44,653 nucleotides of DNA from Mariniblastus sp. (GCA_014237975.1 JABACA010000024.1:1-44653); one strand, 5' to 3'. Positions 34,137 through 43,191 are shown, numbered from the stretch's first letter. The notes: generated by a model not told the origin, from the letters alone. Numbers and translations are program-made.

Positions 34137-35270
34137 TCACTGCTGGGAATCTGTTTCCGGTTTGGAGTCCATTAATTTCCAATCCTGCGGGTTCATGTTG
34201 AACGTCTCGACAGAGATCTCTCCGGAAGCCTTACCTGGCAAAACCAGCACCGCCTTGAACTGCGAATGCTGTTCACAAAACCGGGCAACTTCCTCCGGCT
34301 TCATCACAAAAAAAGCTGTCGCCAAGGCATCGCAATCAGCCGCGGACTCTGCAATCACGGTTGAGGAGAGGCAGTGGTCCGACGGGTGGCCATTCCGCGG
34401 ATCGATGATGTGACCATAACGACGACCCCGATAATAAAATCCTTGTCGGCCGGTACCGCTGGTCCCCAACGCCATGTCATGCAGGTAAATCTCTGCCAAT
34501 CGCCTGCCGGGGATAATGGGGTGGCTTAATCCAATCGTCCAACCGTTTTCCAGCTCCGAGTCCTGCTTGGTTTCCCGGCCACGGGCAATCACACTGCTCT
34601 GTCCCCCGTGCAGCACAAAATCTTCTATCCCTGCATCGGACAAACGGGAGGCCGCCCGGTCGAGCGCATACCCCTTGCCGATCCCACCGAGATTGAGCTG
34701 CAAACCGGGCAGATCAAACTTTACCTGCTGACGATCAATGTCCAAGGCAACCCGTTCATATCCAACCTGTGCCAGCGCCGCCTGGATCTCCTGGTCGGTG
34801 GGTACATGCCCCTCTCGTTGACTGAAACCCCAGACCCTGGAAAGCTCACTGGATGTCATGTCAAACGCACCGGAGGTCCAACGTGATATTTGGACCCCAC
34901 GGACCAACAACCCAAAAAAGCCCGATTCGACAGCGACCCAGTCGCTTTCTGCCTGCTCGTTCAATTGACTCATTTCACTGGAGCTACGATAGACCGACAA
35001 CTGTTGCTCAAGGTCGTCAATCAGTTTGAATGCTTCCAGCGCGGCAGCGCCACTATTGGAAAACTGCCGCATGTTGAAAAACAATTCGAATTCACAGGCC
35101 ATCGCATGCTTGGAGAAGTGTTCCAGGTAGTGCTCTGAGCGGTTGGAACCCACATCCAAAACTCTTCCATCGTCAGCCGCTTTGTCAACGGGTCGGGCCG
35201 GCTGGTCAGTCGGGTCAGACTTTCCACCTGTCAAAAACTCTCTGCGAGATGATTTACGTTCGTGTTTCAT
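34137..35270 (-). CDS. apbE: FAD:protein FMN transferase (ApbE family)
   Basis: This 377-residue enzyme attaches FMN from FAD to Thr or Ser of target proteins. The family motifs are all present: AFDMTSSEL, LNLGGIGKGYALD (192-204), HGGQSS, TSGTGRQGFYYRGRRYGHIIDPRNGHP, and the metal-binding AADCDALATAFFVM. The N-terminus has SSRREFLTGG, a twin-arginine-like motif without a clear hydrophobic core, so the export route is unclear; ApbE usually acts outside the membrane. It is divergent from a C-type cytochrome gene (87 bases between starts). No flavinylated NqrC/RnfG-type target gene is visible here. Confidence 0.93.
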   Translation of the reverse strand: MKHERKSSRREFLTGGKSDPTDQPARPVDKAADDGRVLDVGSNRSEHYLEHFSKHAMACEFELFFNMRQFSNSGAAALEAFKLIDDLEQQLSVYRSSSEMSQLNEQAESDWVAVESGFFGLLVRGVQISRWTSGAFDMTSSELSRVWGFSQREGHVPTDQEIQAALAQVGYERVALDIDRQQVKFDLPGLQLNLGGIGKGYALDRAASRLSDAGIEDFVLHGGQSSVIARGRETKQDSELENGWTIGLSHPIIPGRRLAEIYLHDMALGTSGTGRQGFYYRGRRYGHIIDPRNGHPSDHCLSSTVIAESAADCDALATAFFVMKPEEVARFCEQHSQFKAVLVLPGKASGEISVETFNMNPQDWKLMDSKPETDSQQ

Positions 35271-35357
35271 GGATATATTGAGCTCAGGAGACAATGCATG
35301 TTGTCGACGTCGCCTTCTCGACGCATAATTATAACAGACTGGTAGATTATTCTTTCA

Positions 35358-36359
35358 ATGGGTAGAGTTGTCCAAATGATTTTCCACAGGTTGCCGACCG
35401 TGATGCTCATTTTGGCAAGCTTGATCGCAGGTTCGATCACGGCTTATGCGTACCAGGATCAAGGTGTGCGCAAACCTAAGCTAATCAAACGCGCCAAACG
35501 ACCCAGTTTTCAGGAACGGGACTGGAAGGGCATCTATTTTGAAAACATGTTCCATGAAGGACTGGTTGGCGAACGACCAGTACCCAGCTTGACTTCACCG
35601 GCAACATCGGTGGCTCAAGCCACACCCGACACCCCGGACCCGACTACCGTGCCGGGAACATCGGGAACGTTCGCCTGGAGTACTTTCATTGGCAACACCA
35701 TCATTGAGAACGAAGTAAAATCACTGCAGCAAAAACTGTTGGTCGATATTACAACCCCGGGCCGTTTCAAGAGTGATTACGGCAAAGTCCATCAATCCTA
35801 TTCGATGCTTTCCATGTTATTCGCAATCATCGTCGAGTATGACGCCGATGTTCGCTGGAAAGAGATGGCACCGCTGGCCCAACCAGCCTTTGCCCGCGCC
35901 GCAGCCAATTCGCGAGTCGGTTCATTACAAGCTTACAACAATGCCAAACTGCAAAAAGACAACCTGACCGAACTGGTTCGAGGTGGCGGTTTTGGCGACA
36001 ATCAGAAACCGGTTGACTCGGTCGAATGGGAAACGGCCGTTAAACGCAGCCCGATCATGGTCCAACTGGAAGAGTCCCTTGCCGCACTCAAACCCCACTT
36101 GGCCAACAAGACGGAATTCACACGAAACAACGAAGCCGTTCTTCATGGGGCGAGCCTGGTCGCAGCCATGGGGCAAGTCCTGTGCAAACCCGACATGGAA
36201 GATGCTGACGAAGAAGACTATGCAGTTTACGCAGAAGCTATGAGCACCGCCGCAGGCCAAGTCGCTGAAGGTTGCCAAACGAACAACTACGACCTCGCTG
36301 CAAAAGGGTTTAATCTGGTGGAACAATCCTGCAGCAACTGCCATGATGAATGGCGTTAG
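35358..36359 (+). CDS. Exported cytochrome c with C-terminal haem site (cytochrome c'-like)
   Basis: This 333-residue exported protein has its single CxxCH haem site almost at the C-terminus (C325-SN-C328-H329, four residues before the end). That is the arrangement of cytochrome c'/c556-type four-helix bundles. The central and C-terminal parts are helical (LNKxxKxxKF-type segments: SYSMLSMLFAIIVEYDADVRWK, LHGASLVAAMGQVLCKPDME). A signal peptide precedes, with either ATG 35358 or 35376 as start (MIFHRLPTVMLILASLIAGS). A Pro/Thr-rich linker lies around residue 85-105. Two tandem paralogues of unknown function follow closely on the same strand, and apbE is divergent upstream. Electron-transfer or ligand-binding roles are known for the family; here they are inferred. 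Confidence 0.78.
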   Translation: MGRVVQMIFHRLPTVMLILASLIAGSITAYAYQDQGVRKPKLIKRAKRPSFQERDWKGIYFENMFHEGLVGERPVPSLTSPATSVAQATPDTPDPTTVPGTSGTFAWSTFIGNTIIENEVKSLQQKLLVDITTPGRFKSDYGKVHQSYSMLSMLFAIIVEYDADVRWKEMAPLAQPAFARAAANSRVGSLQAYNNAKLQKDNLTELVRGGGFGDNQKPVDSVEWETAVKRSPIMVQLEESLAALKPHLANKTEFTRNNEAVLHGASLVAAMGQVLCKPDMEDADEEDYAVYAEAMSTAAGQVAEGCQTNNYDLAAKGFNLVEQSCSNCHDEWR

Positions 36360-36397
36360 ACACCCTGCTGTTTAGGCACACATTGAAGTACCCAACC

Positions 36398-36820
36398 ATG
36401 ACCGCTACAAACGACCTTTCACCGTGGGCCCATCCAAAAGCACAAGCCTGGTTCGAGACGCTACTCAATCGCTCCGGCATGTTGGCGGAAATTGAGCGTT
36501 TCATGGAACAGCCTGTGGATCGGATTAACGTCCCGGAATGCAGACTCGTTTTAATGTTTCTGATCATCCTGGCCCGGCCTGGAATCTGGCCCCCCGGTTA
36601 TGAGGACACCCTCAACACGGCCGAAGAAAAAGTCTCGGAAATCATTAAACAGAAACAATCCATGTCCAACAAAAAGATGACGATGGCCGAACATCAAAAA
36701 CACGGCGTTTTGATGGATGAAATCCGACAGGAGCTGGAAATTCTTCGCCGTCGAATTGGCAAGTCAAAGCTGAAAACCGGGGTTGGCCAACCCAGCACCT
36801 GGAAAAATTTCTGGATGTAG
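36398..36820 (+). CDS. Uncharacterised protein, paralogue A of a tandem pair
   Basis: This 140-residue soluble, mostly helical protein has no signal peptide. Marked positions are LSPWAHPKAQAWFE at the start, LARPGIWPPGYEDTL at the centre and PSTWKNFWM at the end. The same skeleton recurs in the next gene (LDPW, LCRPNLWPGES, APTTWGDFW), so the pair arose by duplication. The ATG at 36398 is chosen because it removes a non-conserved leader overlapping the cytochrome's end. It is 38 bases after the cytochrome stop. I know no family for it. The conserved Trp residues and RP-x-x-WP core could mark a small ligand- or partner-binding helical bundle. Confidence 0.7.
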   Translation: MTATNDLSPWAHPKAQAWFETLLNRSGMLAEIERFMEQPVDRINVPECRLVLMFLIILARPGIWPPGYEDTLNTAEEKVSEIIKQKQSMSNKKMTMAEHQKHGVLMDEIRQELEILRRRIGKSKLKTGVGQPSTWKNFWM

Positions 36821-36859
36821 TTAATCACATTTAATCCAACTGGATCACAACGGACTACC

Positions 36860-37297
36860 ATGTCGAAAACACCCAGTAATCTTGATCCCTGGTCGGATGA
36901 GAGTGGTCAACTTTGGTTGAAATCATTTGAATGCTGGACCAAGATGACGCGTCTAATCAAATCGACACTGACGCTGGAACCATCCGAGTACCCTCATCAA
37001 ATTCGGGCCGCTGCCGCCTTGGTCATTTTGCTCTGTCGCCCCAACCTTTGGCCAGGAGAATCCATTCAGGAGTTGGACGAGGTCGTCGATCTGGCGCGGC
37101 GTAAATTGGTTCTGATAAAGTCATTTTTCACGTCGGAAGCAAGGGTCAAGGGGAACTTGACGAGTGATCCCGCATTTAAGCGCCTGATGAAGTCACTGGA
37201 ACAGGAAATACGAATCCTCGAATCCAGAATGACGGATCCACCGATGGGTTTGCCTCAGCGAGCCCCCACGACTTGGGGTGATTTCTGGCGCACCTGA
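36860..37297 (+). CDS. Uncharacterised protein, paralogue B of the tandem pair
   Basis: This 145-residue helical protein is homologous along its whole length to the previous product. It shares NLDPWSDESGQLWL, an RAAAALVILLCRPNLWP core, a charged coiled stretch (EQEIRILESRM) and a closing APTTWGDFWRT. The start codon ATG at 36860 has no strong ribosome-binding site, and the gap to the previous gene is 39 bases, so the cytochrome and both paralogues are probably one transcript. No function is known to me. The divergence between copies is large enough that they are unlikely to be redundant. Confidence 0.7.
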   Translation: MSKTPSNLDPWSDESGQLWLKSFECWTKMTRLIKSTLTLEPSEYPHQIRAAAALVILLCRPNLWPGESIQELDEVVDLARRKLVLIKSFFTSEARVKGNLTSDPAFKRLMKSLEQEIRILESRMTDPPMGLPQRAPTTWGDFWRT

Positions 37298-37319
37298 CAG
37301 CCCGCGCCAACTGGCAAAT

Positions 37320-38120
37320 TCATCCAAGCCAAGGGATCCGATAACCAAAATAGGCCATCCCGTCACTGCAGATCTCTTCAAAGGTGCCTTTTTGTTCAGC
37401 CGTCCAGTTGCGGCATCGATCAATTCGATTTTTCAACTGGCCAGGTTGAGTTAACGGTTCATCTGATTGGCCGGTGGTGTTAATCAGGTTTTGCGACACA
37501 AACTCGTGGCAACGGTCGGAATAATCCAAGCCGATCCATTGCTGGATTGCCTGGAACAGTTCGCCTGCACCATCACCCAGCAACTGTTCATGCCGCACGA
37601 GCATAAAATACGGCTGACCTTCTGCCCACTCGACAACATCGACCGACCGGGCCCAAGCCTCGCAGTGATCTTCAAACGACCATGCCCCAATGTGCCGATG
37701 AATCATCCGTGAGGAAACCACTTCGACACCGTTGCGCACGATGTTAAGCAGTTTCACCCGGGGCAACAGTTGCGTCAGTTGTTCAAACACCTCGTGTTTG
37801 AGCGAAGAAAAGGTCGACACGGCCTGCGGCAGTTTTGCAGGCCAGACTTTGTCCGGGAAAAGTATCTTAAAGGTGGCCTCACGAAACGACTCGACAAACT
37901 GTTCCGGCGAAACCAAACATTGTCGCATCCGACTTTGGTTATCGACGTTGGCTGCCAGCAGATCCAGCACATCCCTCACCCAGGTATTCTCCATACCATT
38001 GGAAAAAACATCGGGATGAGCTGCCATGGCTTGCGTCAGGACCGTTGTTCCGGAGCGGGCTTGGCCCGAAACCAGCACAAAGGGCAGATCGATCAGTTGC
38101 TCAATGCGGGTCAATTCCAT
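37320..38120 (-). CDS. Sulfotransferase-family protein
   Basis: This 266-residue cytoplasmic protein has the PAPS-binding P-loop at its start, SGQARSGTTVL (19-28), followed by the 3'-phosphate-binding segment LLNIVRNGVEVVSSRM. These are the two marks of the sulfotransferase fold, which moves sulfate from PAPS to a hydroxyl or amine on a carbohydrate, lipid or protein. The acceptor cannot be inferred. The ATG at 38120 leads directly into the fold. It converges with the tandem paralogue pair (23 bases) and is upstream of nothing on its strand. A sulfatase lies 30 kb away in the window with no evident link. Confidence 0.85.
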   Translation of the reverse strand: MELTRIEQLIDLPFVLVSGQARSGTTVLTQAMAAHPDVFSNGMENTWVRDVLDLLAANVDNQSRMRQCLVSPEQFVESFREATFKILFPDKVWPAKLPQAVSTFSSLKHEVFEQLTQLLPRVKLLNIVRNGVEVVSSRMIHRHIGAWSFEDHCEAWARSVDVVEWAEGQPYFMLVRHEQLLGDGAGELFQAIQQWIGLDYSDRCHEFVSQNLINTTGQSDEPLTQPGQLKNRIDRCRNWTAEQKGTFEEICSDGMAYFGYRIPWLG

Positions 38121-38242
38121 GTTTTCATATCGGCCAGTCGTTCAACCACCGATGTTGTTATCTTGGTGAATGGGTAAACCTGCCGGTCGTTTGTGACACG
38201 ACACCAGGATGGGCCTGCAAATAACAAGACACTGGCCCTGCT

Positions 38243-39580
38243 TCATTGCTTCTGAATTCGATAAAGCGATTTTCGCGTGCGAATCAACAATTGTTCACCC
38301 ACGGCCGCGGGTGTCGCCATGATGTCGCTATCCATCTGGTTGGTTGCCACCAACTCAAACGTTGATTGGGGTCGCATGACAAAAACCTCTCCGTCTCGGT
38401 TGCCCACATAAACCTTTCCATCGGCCAGGATCGGTGACGATGCGAAACCGCCGCCCAAACGTTCCTGCCATTGTTTCTCACCCGTCTTCGCATCCAGGCA
38501 AGTCGCAATTCCCCGGTCACTGACCATCAACAAACGGCCGTCGGCCAGGATCGGTGTTGGCATCGTGGGGACCTGGCTTTCATACCGCCAGACAACATCT
38601 TCCAGGTCGGGGCCCGACGCTTCATCCAACCGAATGGCAAACAGTGACGACTTGGCAAACCCCGTGCAGAGGTACAACATTCCATCCTGGTAAACCGGGC
38701 GGGGCACATTGGAAAACCCCAACTTGCCGTAAGACATTTTCCATAACTCTTTCCCTGTTTCCGGTTGGTAGCCGTACAACCAATCCGCGCCGGCAGAAAC
38801 CAACTGGTCGGCGCCACCGATGGAAACCACGATCGGCGTACTGAACGCTTTGCGCAGACTGTCCTGGGAATGCAAATCGCCGGATCGAGGCGTTTTCCAG
38901 ACCACCTTGCCTGTCCGTTTGTCCATCGCCACAACAAACTGATCATCGATACCATCGCAGTTAAATATCAACAAATCATTCCACAGGATGGGGGACGATC
39001 CCGGACCCGTTTCATGGTCCAGTTCCAGTTCGCGGTTGGACCACTTCACCTTTTGCGATTTACGATCGATGCACCAGGTACCAAACGTTCCAAAACAGCA
39101 ATAAACGCAGTCTTCATCCAGTACGGGGGTCGGAGACGAGAAACTGTTCAGGCTGTGAATCAGCGGCGGATCCGATGTTTCACTCAACTTCAATGATTTC
39201 TCGATCTCACCTGTCTTGGCGTCAAAACAGAGCGCCAGCAATTCGAAACTCTCGACGGGTGCCAAGCCTTGAATCTTGGCGGATTTCATTTTCTCTTTAC
39301 GTTCTGCGGGACTCAACTCGGTCTCGACAGCAGACGTCAACCAAATCTGGCCACCCTCGACCACCGGCGACGACCATCCGCGCCCGGGTACGTCTGTTTT
39401 CCAAACTACGTTCTTTTCCTCGCTCCATGTCGTCGGCAAATTGGTCGCCGTCGAAATGCCCGTGCCACCCGGCCCACGAAACTCGGTCCAATCCTGCCCG
39501 AAACCGGGTGAGCTCCCGACCACGGCCAAGACAGGCAAGACGATTGATAACCAACGGAACGACAGTCGGAACGACAACAT
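38243..39580 (-). CDS. Secreted PQQ-like beta-propeller protein
   Basis: This 445-residue protein has a signal peptide followed by WTEFRGPGGTGIS (31-43), the characteristic opening of planctomycete pyrrolo-quinoline-quinone-like propellers. About seven blades follow with the repeated pattern D-x-KTGE-x-x-W (DRKSQKVKW, DKRTGKVVW, QPETGKELW, DAKTGEKQW). No clear PQQ-binding cluster is seen, so it is more likely a BamB-like scaffold than an alcohol dehydrogenase. The start at 39580 gives the signal; the frame extends 18 codons further. It lies 68 bases downstream of the gene at 39649-40464 and may share its transcript. Confidence 0.85.
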   Translation of the reverse strand: MLSFRLSFRWLSIVLPVLAVVGSSPGFGQDWTEFRGPGGTGISTATNLPTTWSEEKNVVWKTDVPGRGWSSPVVEGGQIWLTSAVETELSPAERKEKMKSAKIQGLAPVESFELLALCFDAKTGEIEKSLKLSETSDPPLIHSLNSFSSPTPVLDEDCVYCCFGTFGTWCIDRKSQKVKWSNRELELDHETGPGSSPILWNDLLIFNCDGIDDQFVVAMDKRTGKVVWKTPRSGDLHSQDSLRKAFSTPIVVSIGGADQLVSAGADWLYGYQPETGKELWKMSYGKLGFSNVPRPVYQDGMLYLCTGFAKSSLFAIRLDEASGPDLEDVVWRYESQVPTMPTPILADGRLLMVSDRGIATCLDAKTGEKQWQERLGGGFASSPILADGKVYVGNRDGEVFVMRPQSTFELVATNQMDSDIMATPAAVGEQLLIRTRKSLYRIQKQ

Positions 39581-39648
39581 TTTAAACTTTCTTTGCAACA
39601 AACCAGTTGGCAACCAGGCACCTGACACCGGCAACTCTAACCAACATC

Positions 39649-40464
39649 CTATTTCACATCACGGATGTACAACCCCACGGTCGGTTCCGCGTCATTCGTC
39701 TTTTTCCCGTAATTGGCGTTTACCTGTGTTGCCAACTTTTGGGTTTCCTTGTCGACCGTTTCCTTCATCAAATTGACCACGAGATCTCCATTTGACTTGC
39801 GCAGACCGTAGATTATATCTTGCCGCTGGAAAGGCTTCATGTCCGGTCGCTTTTGCTTCAGCTCCTGGTTGACCGCGTCCAATATTTTCTTGACGGCCGC
39901 ATCATTGCCAATCTGGACCAGTGCGTATTCTAGCTTTAAACGCTTTTCGATTGCCAGCAGGCGTCGCAAAACGGGTATCCCGGGATACTGGTCGACATTA
40001 AACATCAAGGCGTAAACCTCGACCGTATGACTGCCTCGCTTAAGGTTCACTGTGAACTTGCTGGTCAACGCATCGGCGATCCTGATACGGTTACCCGCAT
40101 TTTCCATCTCTGCCTTGATCGAGGCAGTGTCCGCTTGGTAGAAATCGTTTTGTTTCACGACGAAGTCAAGCAGTTGATACAGTTGCTCCCGGGTCAGCTT
40201 CCCTTCCCGCGGCACAATCCCCGGTCGATCGGAGCCGCTGCGAATCGTGCCGTCCGGCAGAACCGTCAGCAACGGCGTTGGTTTCCAGTCCGCGGGTGGT
40301 GGGACCCGTAAACCACCAAACCGATCGAACGTAATTAACGGCTCCGACTGGTCGGTTTCGAACGCCAAACCGGGTGAATTCGCCAGTTCATCCAGACTGT
40401 CCTGTCCGATCAATGGAGATCCCAACGCGGATAGAAAAAGCACGATCACCGAGAAATTACGCAT
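39649..40464 (-). CDS. Secreted hypothetical protein
   Basis: This 271-residue protein has a signal peptide (MRNFSVIVLFLSALGSPLIG-Q). The mature part is mixed alpha/beta with LSREQLYQLLDFVVKQNDFY-type helices and a regular strand set, but no motif I can name. Its ribosome-binding site is exceptional: AGGAGGTGAT, complementary over ten bases to the 16S rRNA 3' end, at the normal distance before the ATG at 40464. It therefore looks highly translated. It lies between the TlpA-type gene upstream (gap 142 bases) and the PQQ-like propeller downstream. Function is unknown. Confidence 0.7.
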   Translation of the reverse strand: MRNFSVIVLFLSALGSPLIGQDSLDELANSPGLAFETDQSEPLITFDRFGGLRVPPPADWKPTPLLTVLPDGTIRSGSDRPGIVPREGKLTREQLYQLLDFVVKQNDFYQADTASIKAEMENAGNRIRIADALTSKFTVNLKRGSHTVEVYALMFNVDQYPGIPVLRRLLAIEKRLKLEYALVQIGNDAAVKKILDAVNQELKQKRPDMKPFQRQDIIYGLRKSNGDLVVNLMKETVDKETQKLATQVNANYGKKTNDAEPTVGLYIRDVK

Positions 40465-40606
40465 CCAATCACCTCCTGAACCCTGAACAAGAACAGGTGA
40501 TTTTTAACAGGAAGGTGCTCGCTGTCAAACAGTGCCAACAAAACCAGGCGGCTGGCGCGAGGCTAAGCAGCCAGATTTTGGAACACCAGACCCAACTCGC
40601 ATCGCG

Positions 40607-42580
40607 CTAATTTCGGATTTTTTGATTCGGTCCGGCCGCCATACCGGATTGCTTGATCAACCGTTGGATTTCGCGGTCGAGTTCCTCGATCGGCACATTG
40701 CTCTCAACCAGATTTCCCCGCTGATCCACCAGCAGGTTCATGGGCAAGGTCGTGACTCCTAACTGGATAGCCAACGGGCTTTTTTCGACTCCTCCCGGAG
40801 CATTCAGTTGTATCCAGGACAGCGAACGGTTTTTGGCCAGGTATTGGGCCAGTTTTTCCTTGTCGGAATCCAAATTGGCTCCCACGATAACCACCTTGGA
40901 ACGATATTTTGAGTTCAATTTCTCCAGTTCCTCAAAGCCTTCGATGCAGGCATCGCACCAGGTTTCCCAATAATGAATCACGACGATTTTGCCACGCGCT
41001 GCCTTGAGATCGAATTTTCGGCCCCTAACGTCCTGACCCACAAACGCGATCGGCTTACCTTGCGCCGTCAACCGGGCAATGGCTCCTGTGGCCCGTCTGC
41101 CGGCCATCGTATCGCCAAATTTTTCCTTGATTTTACGGTACCATTCCACCGCCTGTTCGGAATTGCCCCGGTCGGATACTTCACTGTACAGAGCCAGTTG
41201 CAACATGCCTTCGGCAGAGAATTCACTGTCCGGAAACTTGTCGACAAACTGTTCCAGCTCCTCGATATAGACGTCATTCGCCTCACCACGCTGTTTGGAA
41301 TTACCATCCTGAATCGCTTTTGAAAATTTGGCATTGATAATCCGCCATCGCGGATAGTCGGTATCCAACTCTAAACCTTCCTCTTTCAGGCGTTGGACGT
41401 TTTCAGCCAACACTTCCAAACCTTCGTCGAAACGGTCCGCTTGGTAGGAACCGGAAAGGGTATCGGCCATTTGACGAATCCAGTTGGTCTGGTCTTCACC
41501 ACGGCTGCTCAAGGCCAACTGCAATAGAATCTCGGCCCTCTTCTTTTCCAGTCGACTGATGTCTGCACTGGTATTGGCCTCCGCCAATTGCTTTTCCAGT
41601 TGGTCATACTCACCGAAAAGTTTCGACATGACCTGGTTGTCAGTCGGATCCGCGGCCGCCGTCAACAAGGGCGAAGAGGATTCACTGGGATAAAACAAGC
41701 CACCATTACGGACCACCGAGCTTTCCTCAACGATCTGAGGCAATTCCGTAATTTTCCAATTGTCACCAATTCGCGCGATCGTACCCAGGGAGAGCTGTCC
41801 GTACTTTTCACCGGTCTGGAAAACGGCCGAAGCGTGATCATAAACAACAAGATCTTTTTCAATCCCGGATTGCCCGCGGGGAACGAGACTGGGCCGACTA
41901 CTTCCGAAATGGACCCATTTTGATTTCGAGTTAATCTGCTTCTGTTCCGCCGACAGTTGCTTGAACTTGGCAGGCAGATCCTTGAGATTCCCGGTCAACA
42001 CCTGGTTCATCACCGGACCGAGCTCCATCGACTCCAACTCCTTGGAATCAGGCAGCAGTAATTCATAACGTCTCACATCTCGGTTCTGAACCGCATTGAA
42101 AACTTCTTCAGCGGCTTCTTCCGCCGAAATCATCTTCCATTGGTCAATCTCACCGTCCTGGTCACGATCCAACCCCCACCGCGTACCGGCCGTTCCCAGC
42201 CAACGATATTGATCGGTTCGTTTGTCATAGTTGGAATCGATGTCCCGGTAGACTTCCACACCGTCTTTGAAGTAGGACCATTGATCCAAACTTCCATCCT
42301 TGTTGGTGTCAAAAAACTGCCTGAGAATTCGGCCCGCTCCGTCGTAGACGACATACCCAGGTTGTTTGAAACGTTTCGACGATTTCTCGATTTTACAGGA
42401 TTCCAATTCGCCGTCAGTTGGCGAGTCGCAATCGATACCGGGTTGCCGCGGCTGGATCTTCAACGCCTGTTCAACCGTCGGTCCCTGGGCCAGCGTCAAA
42501 TTGGTCCCTGCCAGTAACAGGGTGAAAAATACGGAAAACAACCATACGCTTGGGATCAAAATGGAACGTTTTAGATACAT
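40607..42580 (-). CDS. TlpA-type thioredoxin with N-terminal calcium-type repeats
   Basis: This is a 657-residue exported protein. Three repeats at about residues 75-145 have D-x-N-x-DG spacing (FDTNKDGSLDQWSYF, DSNYDKRTDQYRWL, DRDQDGEIDQW), resembling thrombospondin-3/EF-hand calcium loops. A long helical middle with TPR-like character follows (residues 290-510). A thioredoxin fold ends the protein with the motif WCDAC (Cys542, Cys545) and cis-Pro in VTTLPMNLLVD. Its role is probably thiol redox outside the membrane. The signal is MYLKRSILIPSVWLFSVFFTLLLAG; an ATG at 42604 eight codons upstream is an alternative. It heads a possible three-gene set with the hypothetical and PQQ-like genes downstream. 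Confidence 0.88.
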   Translation of the reverse strand: MYLKRSILIPSVWLFSVFFTLLLAGTNLTLAQGPTVEQALKIQPRQPGIDCDSPTDGELESCKIEKSSKRFKQPGYVVYDGAGRILRQFFDTNKDGSLDQWSYFKDGVEVYRDIDSNYDKRTDQYRWLGTAGTRWGLDRDQDGEIDQWKMISAEEAAEEVFNAVQNRDVRRYELLLPDSKELESMELGPVMNQVLTGNLKDLPAKFKQLSAEQKQINSKSKWVHFGSSRPSLVPRGQSGIEKDLVVYDHASAVFQTGEKYGQLSLGTIARIGDNWKITELPQIVEESSVVRNGGLFYPSESSSPLLTAAADPTDNQVMSKLFGEYDQLEKQLAEANTSADISRLEKKRAEILLQLALSSRGEDQTNWIRQMADTLSGSYQADRFDEGLEVLAENVQRLKEEGLELDTDYPRWRIINAKFSKAIQDGNSKQRGEANDVYIEELEQFVDKFPDSEFSAEGMLQLALYSEVSDRGNSEQAVEWYRKIKEKFGDTMAGRRATGAIARLTAQGKPIAFVGQDVRGRKFDLKAARGKIVVIHYWETWCDACIEGFEELEKLNSKYRSKVVIVGANLDSDKEKLAQYLAKNRSLSWIQLNAPGGVEKSPLAIQLGVTTLPMNLLVDQRGNLVESNVPIEELDREIQRLIKQSGMAAGPNQKIRN

Positions 42581-42905
42581 GAGACATTTCCACGACAGGT
42601 TCATTCTTGACAACCGGTTACCGAACGGGTGGACACGATTCCAGCAGGACAACTTAATCCAATTTGGCGGGAGTGGACCCGCCTGTCCGGCTTTTGGTCC
42701 GAGTCGGCCCCTGTTCAGTTAAATCGGAAAACTGGCACGGTATTGGCTTGTTTTTTTTGGAAACCTCACTCGATCGGCAGCTTGCATGCAGTTTTATGGT
42801 TAACTTTGCCGATTGGACAAAAAGTGTTTCCAAATTCCGTCAGGATAGTGATCTCAGCCTGCCCTCATTCCATGTAAATCGATATCAAAAGTGCTGAAAC
42901 ACGGT
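42581..42905. other. Intergenic region upstream of the tRNA promoter
   Basis: No gene or RNA is recognised, and there is no 16S rRNA sequence here although tRNA-Ile and tRNA-Ala follow. Open frames in this stretch are short and lack start signals. Confidence 0.5.
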
Positions 42906-42933
42906 TTGACAGATAGACGGCAAACCATAAAAT
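42906..42933 (+). promoter_or_regulatory. Strong sigma-70-type promoter for tRNA-Ile/tRNA-Ala
   Basis: TTGACA (42906-42911), a perfect -35 hexamer, is followed after 16 bases by TAAAAT (42928-42933), one mismatch from the -10 consensus. The next bases, ACGGCG, are a GC-rich discriminator of the type found at stringently controlled stable-RNA promoters. The first tRNA starts 44 bases after the -10. Confidence 0.75.
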
Positions 42934-42976
42934 ACGGCGTTTTCCACAAGCAAACACCGTAATACAGTAAAAACAG

Positions 42977-43050
42977 GGGCGTATAGCTCAGTTGGTTAGA
43001 GCGCATCGCTGATAACGATGAGGTCCCAAGTTCGAATCTTGGTACGCCCA
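42977..43050 (+). tRNA. tRNA-Ile (anticodon GAT)
   Basis: The 74-base cloverleaf has acceptor GGGCGTA paired with TACGCCC, D-arm GCTC...GAGC, anticodon stem CATCG/CGATG with loop CTGATAA (GAT at 43011-43013), and T-arm with GTTCGAATC. Discriminator base A; 3' CCA is not encoded. Together with the following tRNA-Ala it has the order usual in rRNA spacers. Confidence 0.96.
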
Positions 43051-43118
43051 TTCGGCCCAGGGGGCCATCCATTCCGAGCTTGACCCGCTGGTTCGAAATG
43101 GTACAAGACACCCAACAC

Positions 43119-43191
43119 GGGGACGTAGCTCAATTGGGAGAGCGCCTGCCTTGCACGCAGGAGGTTGACGGTTCGAGCCCGTTCGTCTCCA
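43119..43191 (+). tRNA. tRNA-Ala (anticodon TGC)
   Basis: The 73-base cloverleaf has anticodon TGC at 43152-43154 in loop CTTGCAC, anticodon stem CCTGC/GCAGG, and T-arm with GTTCGAGCC. The acceptor stem GGGGACG/CGTCTCC carries G3:U70, the alanine identity pair. Discriminator A; CCA is not encoded. A run of Ts follows (43192-43198) and may help termination. Confidence 0.96.
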
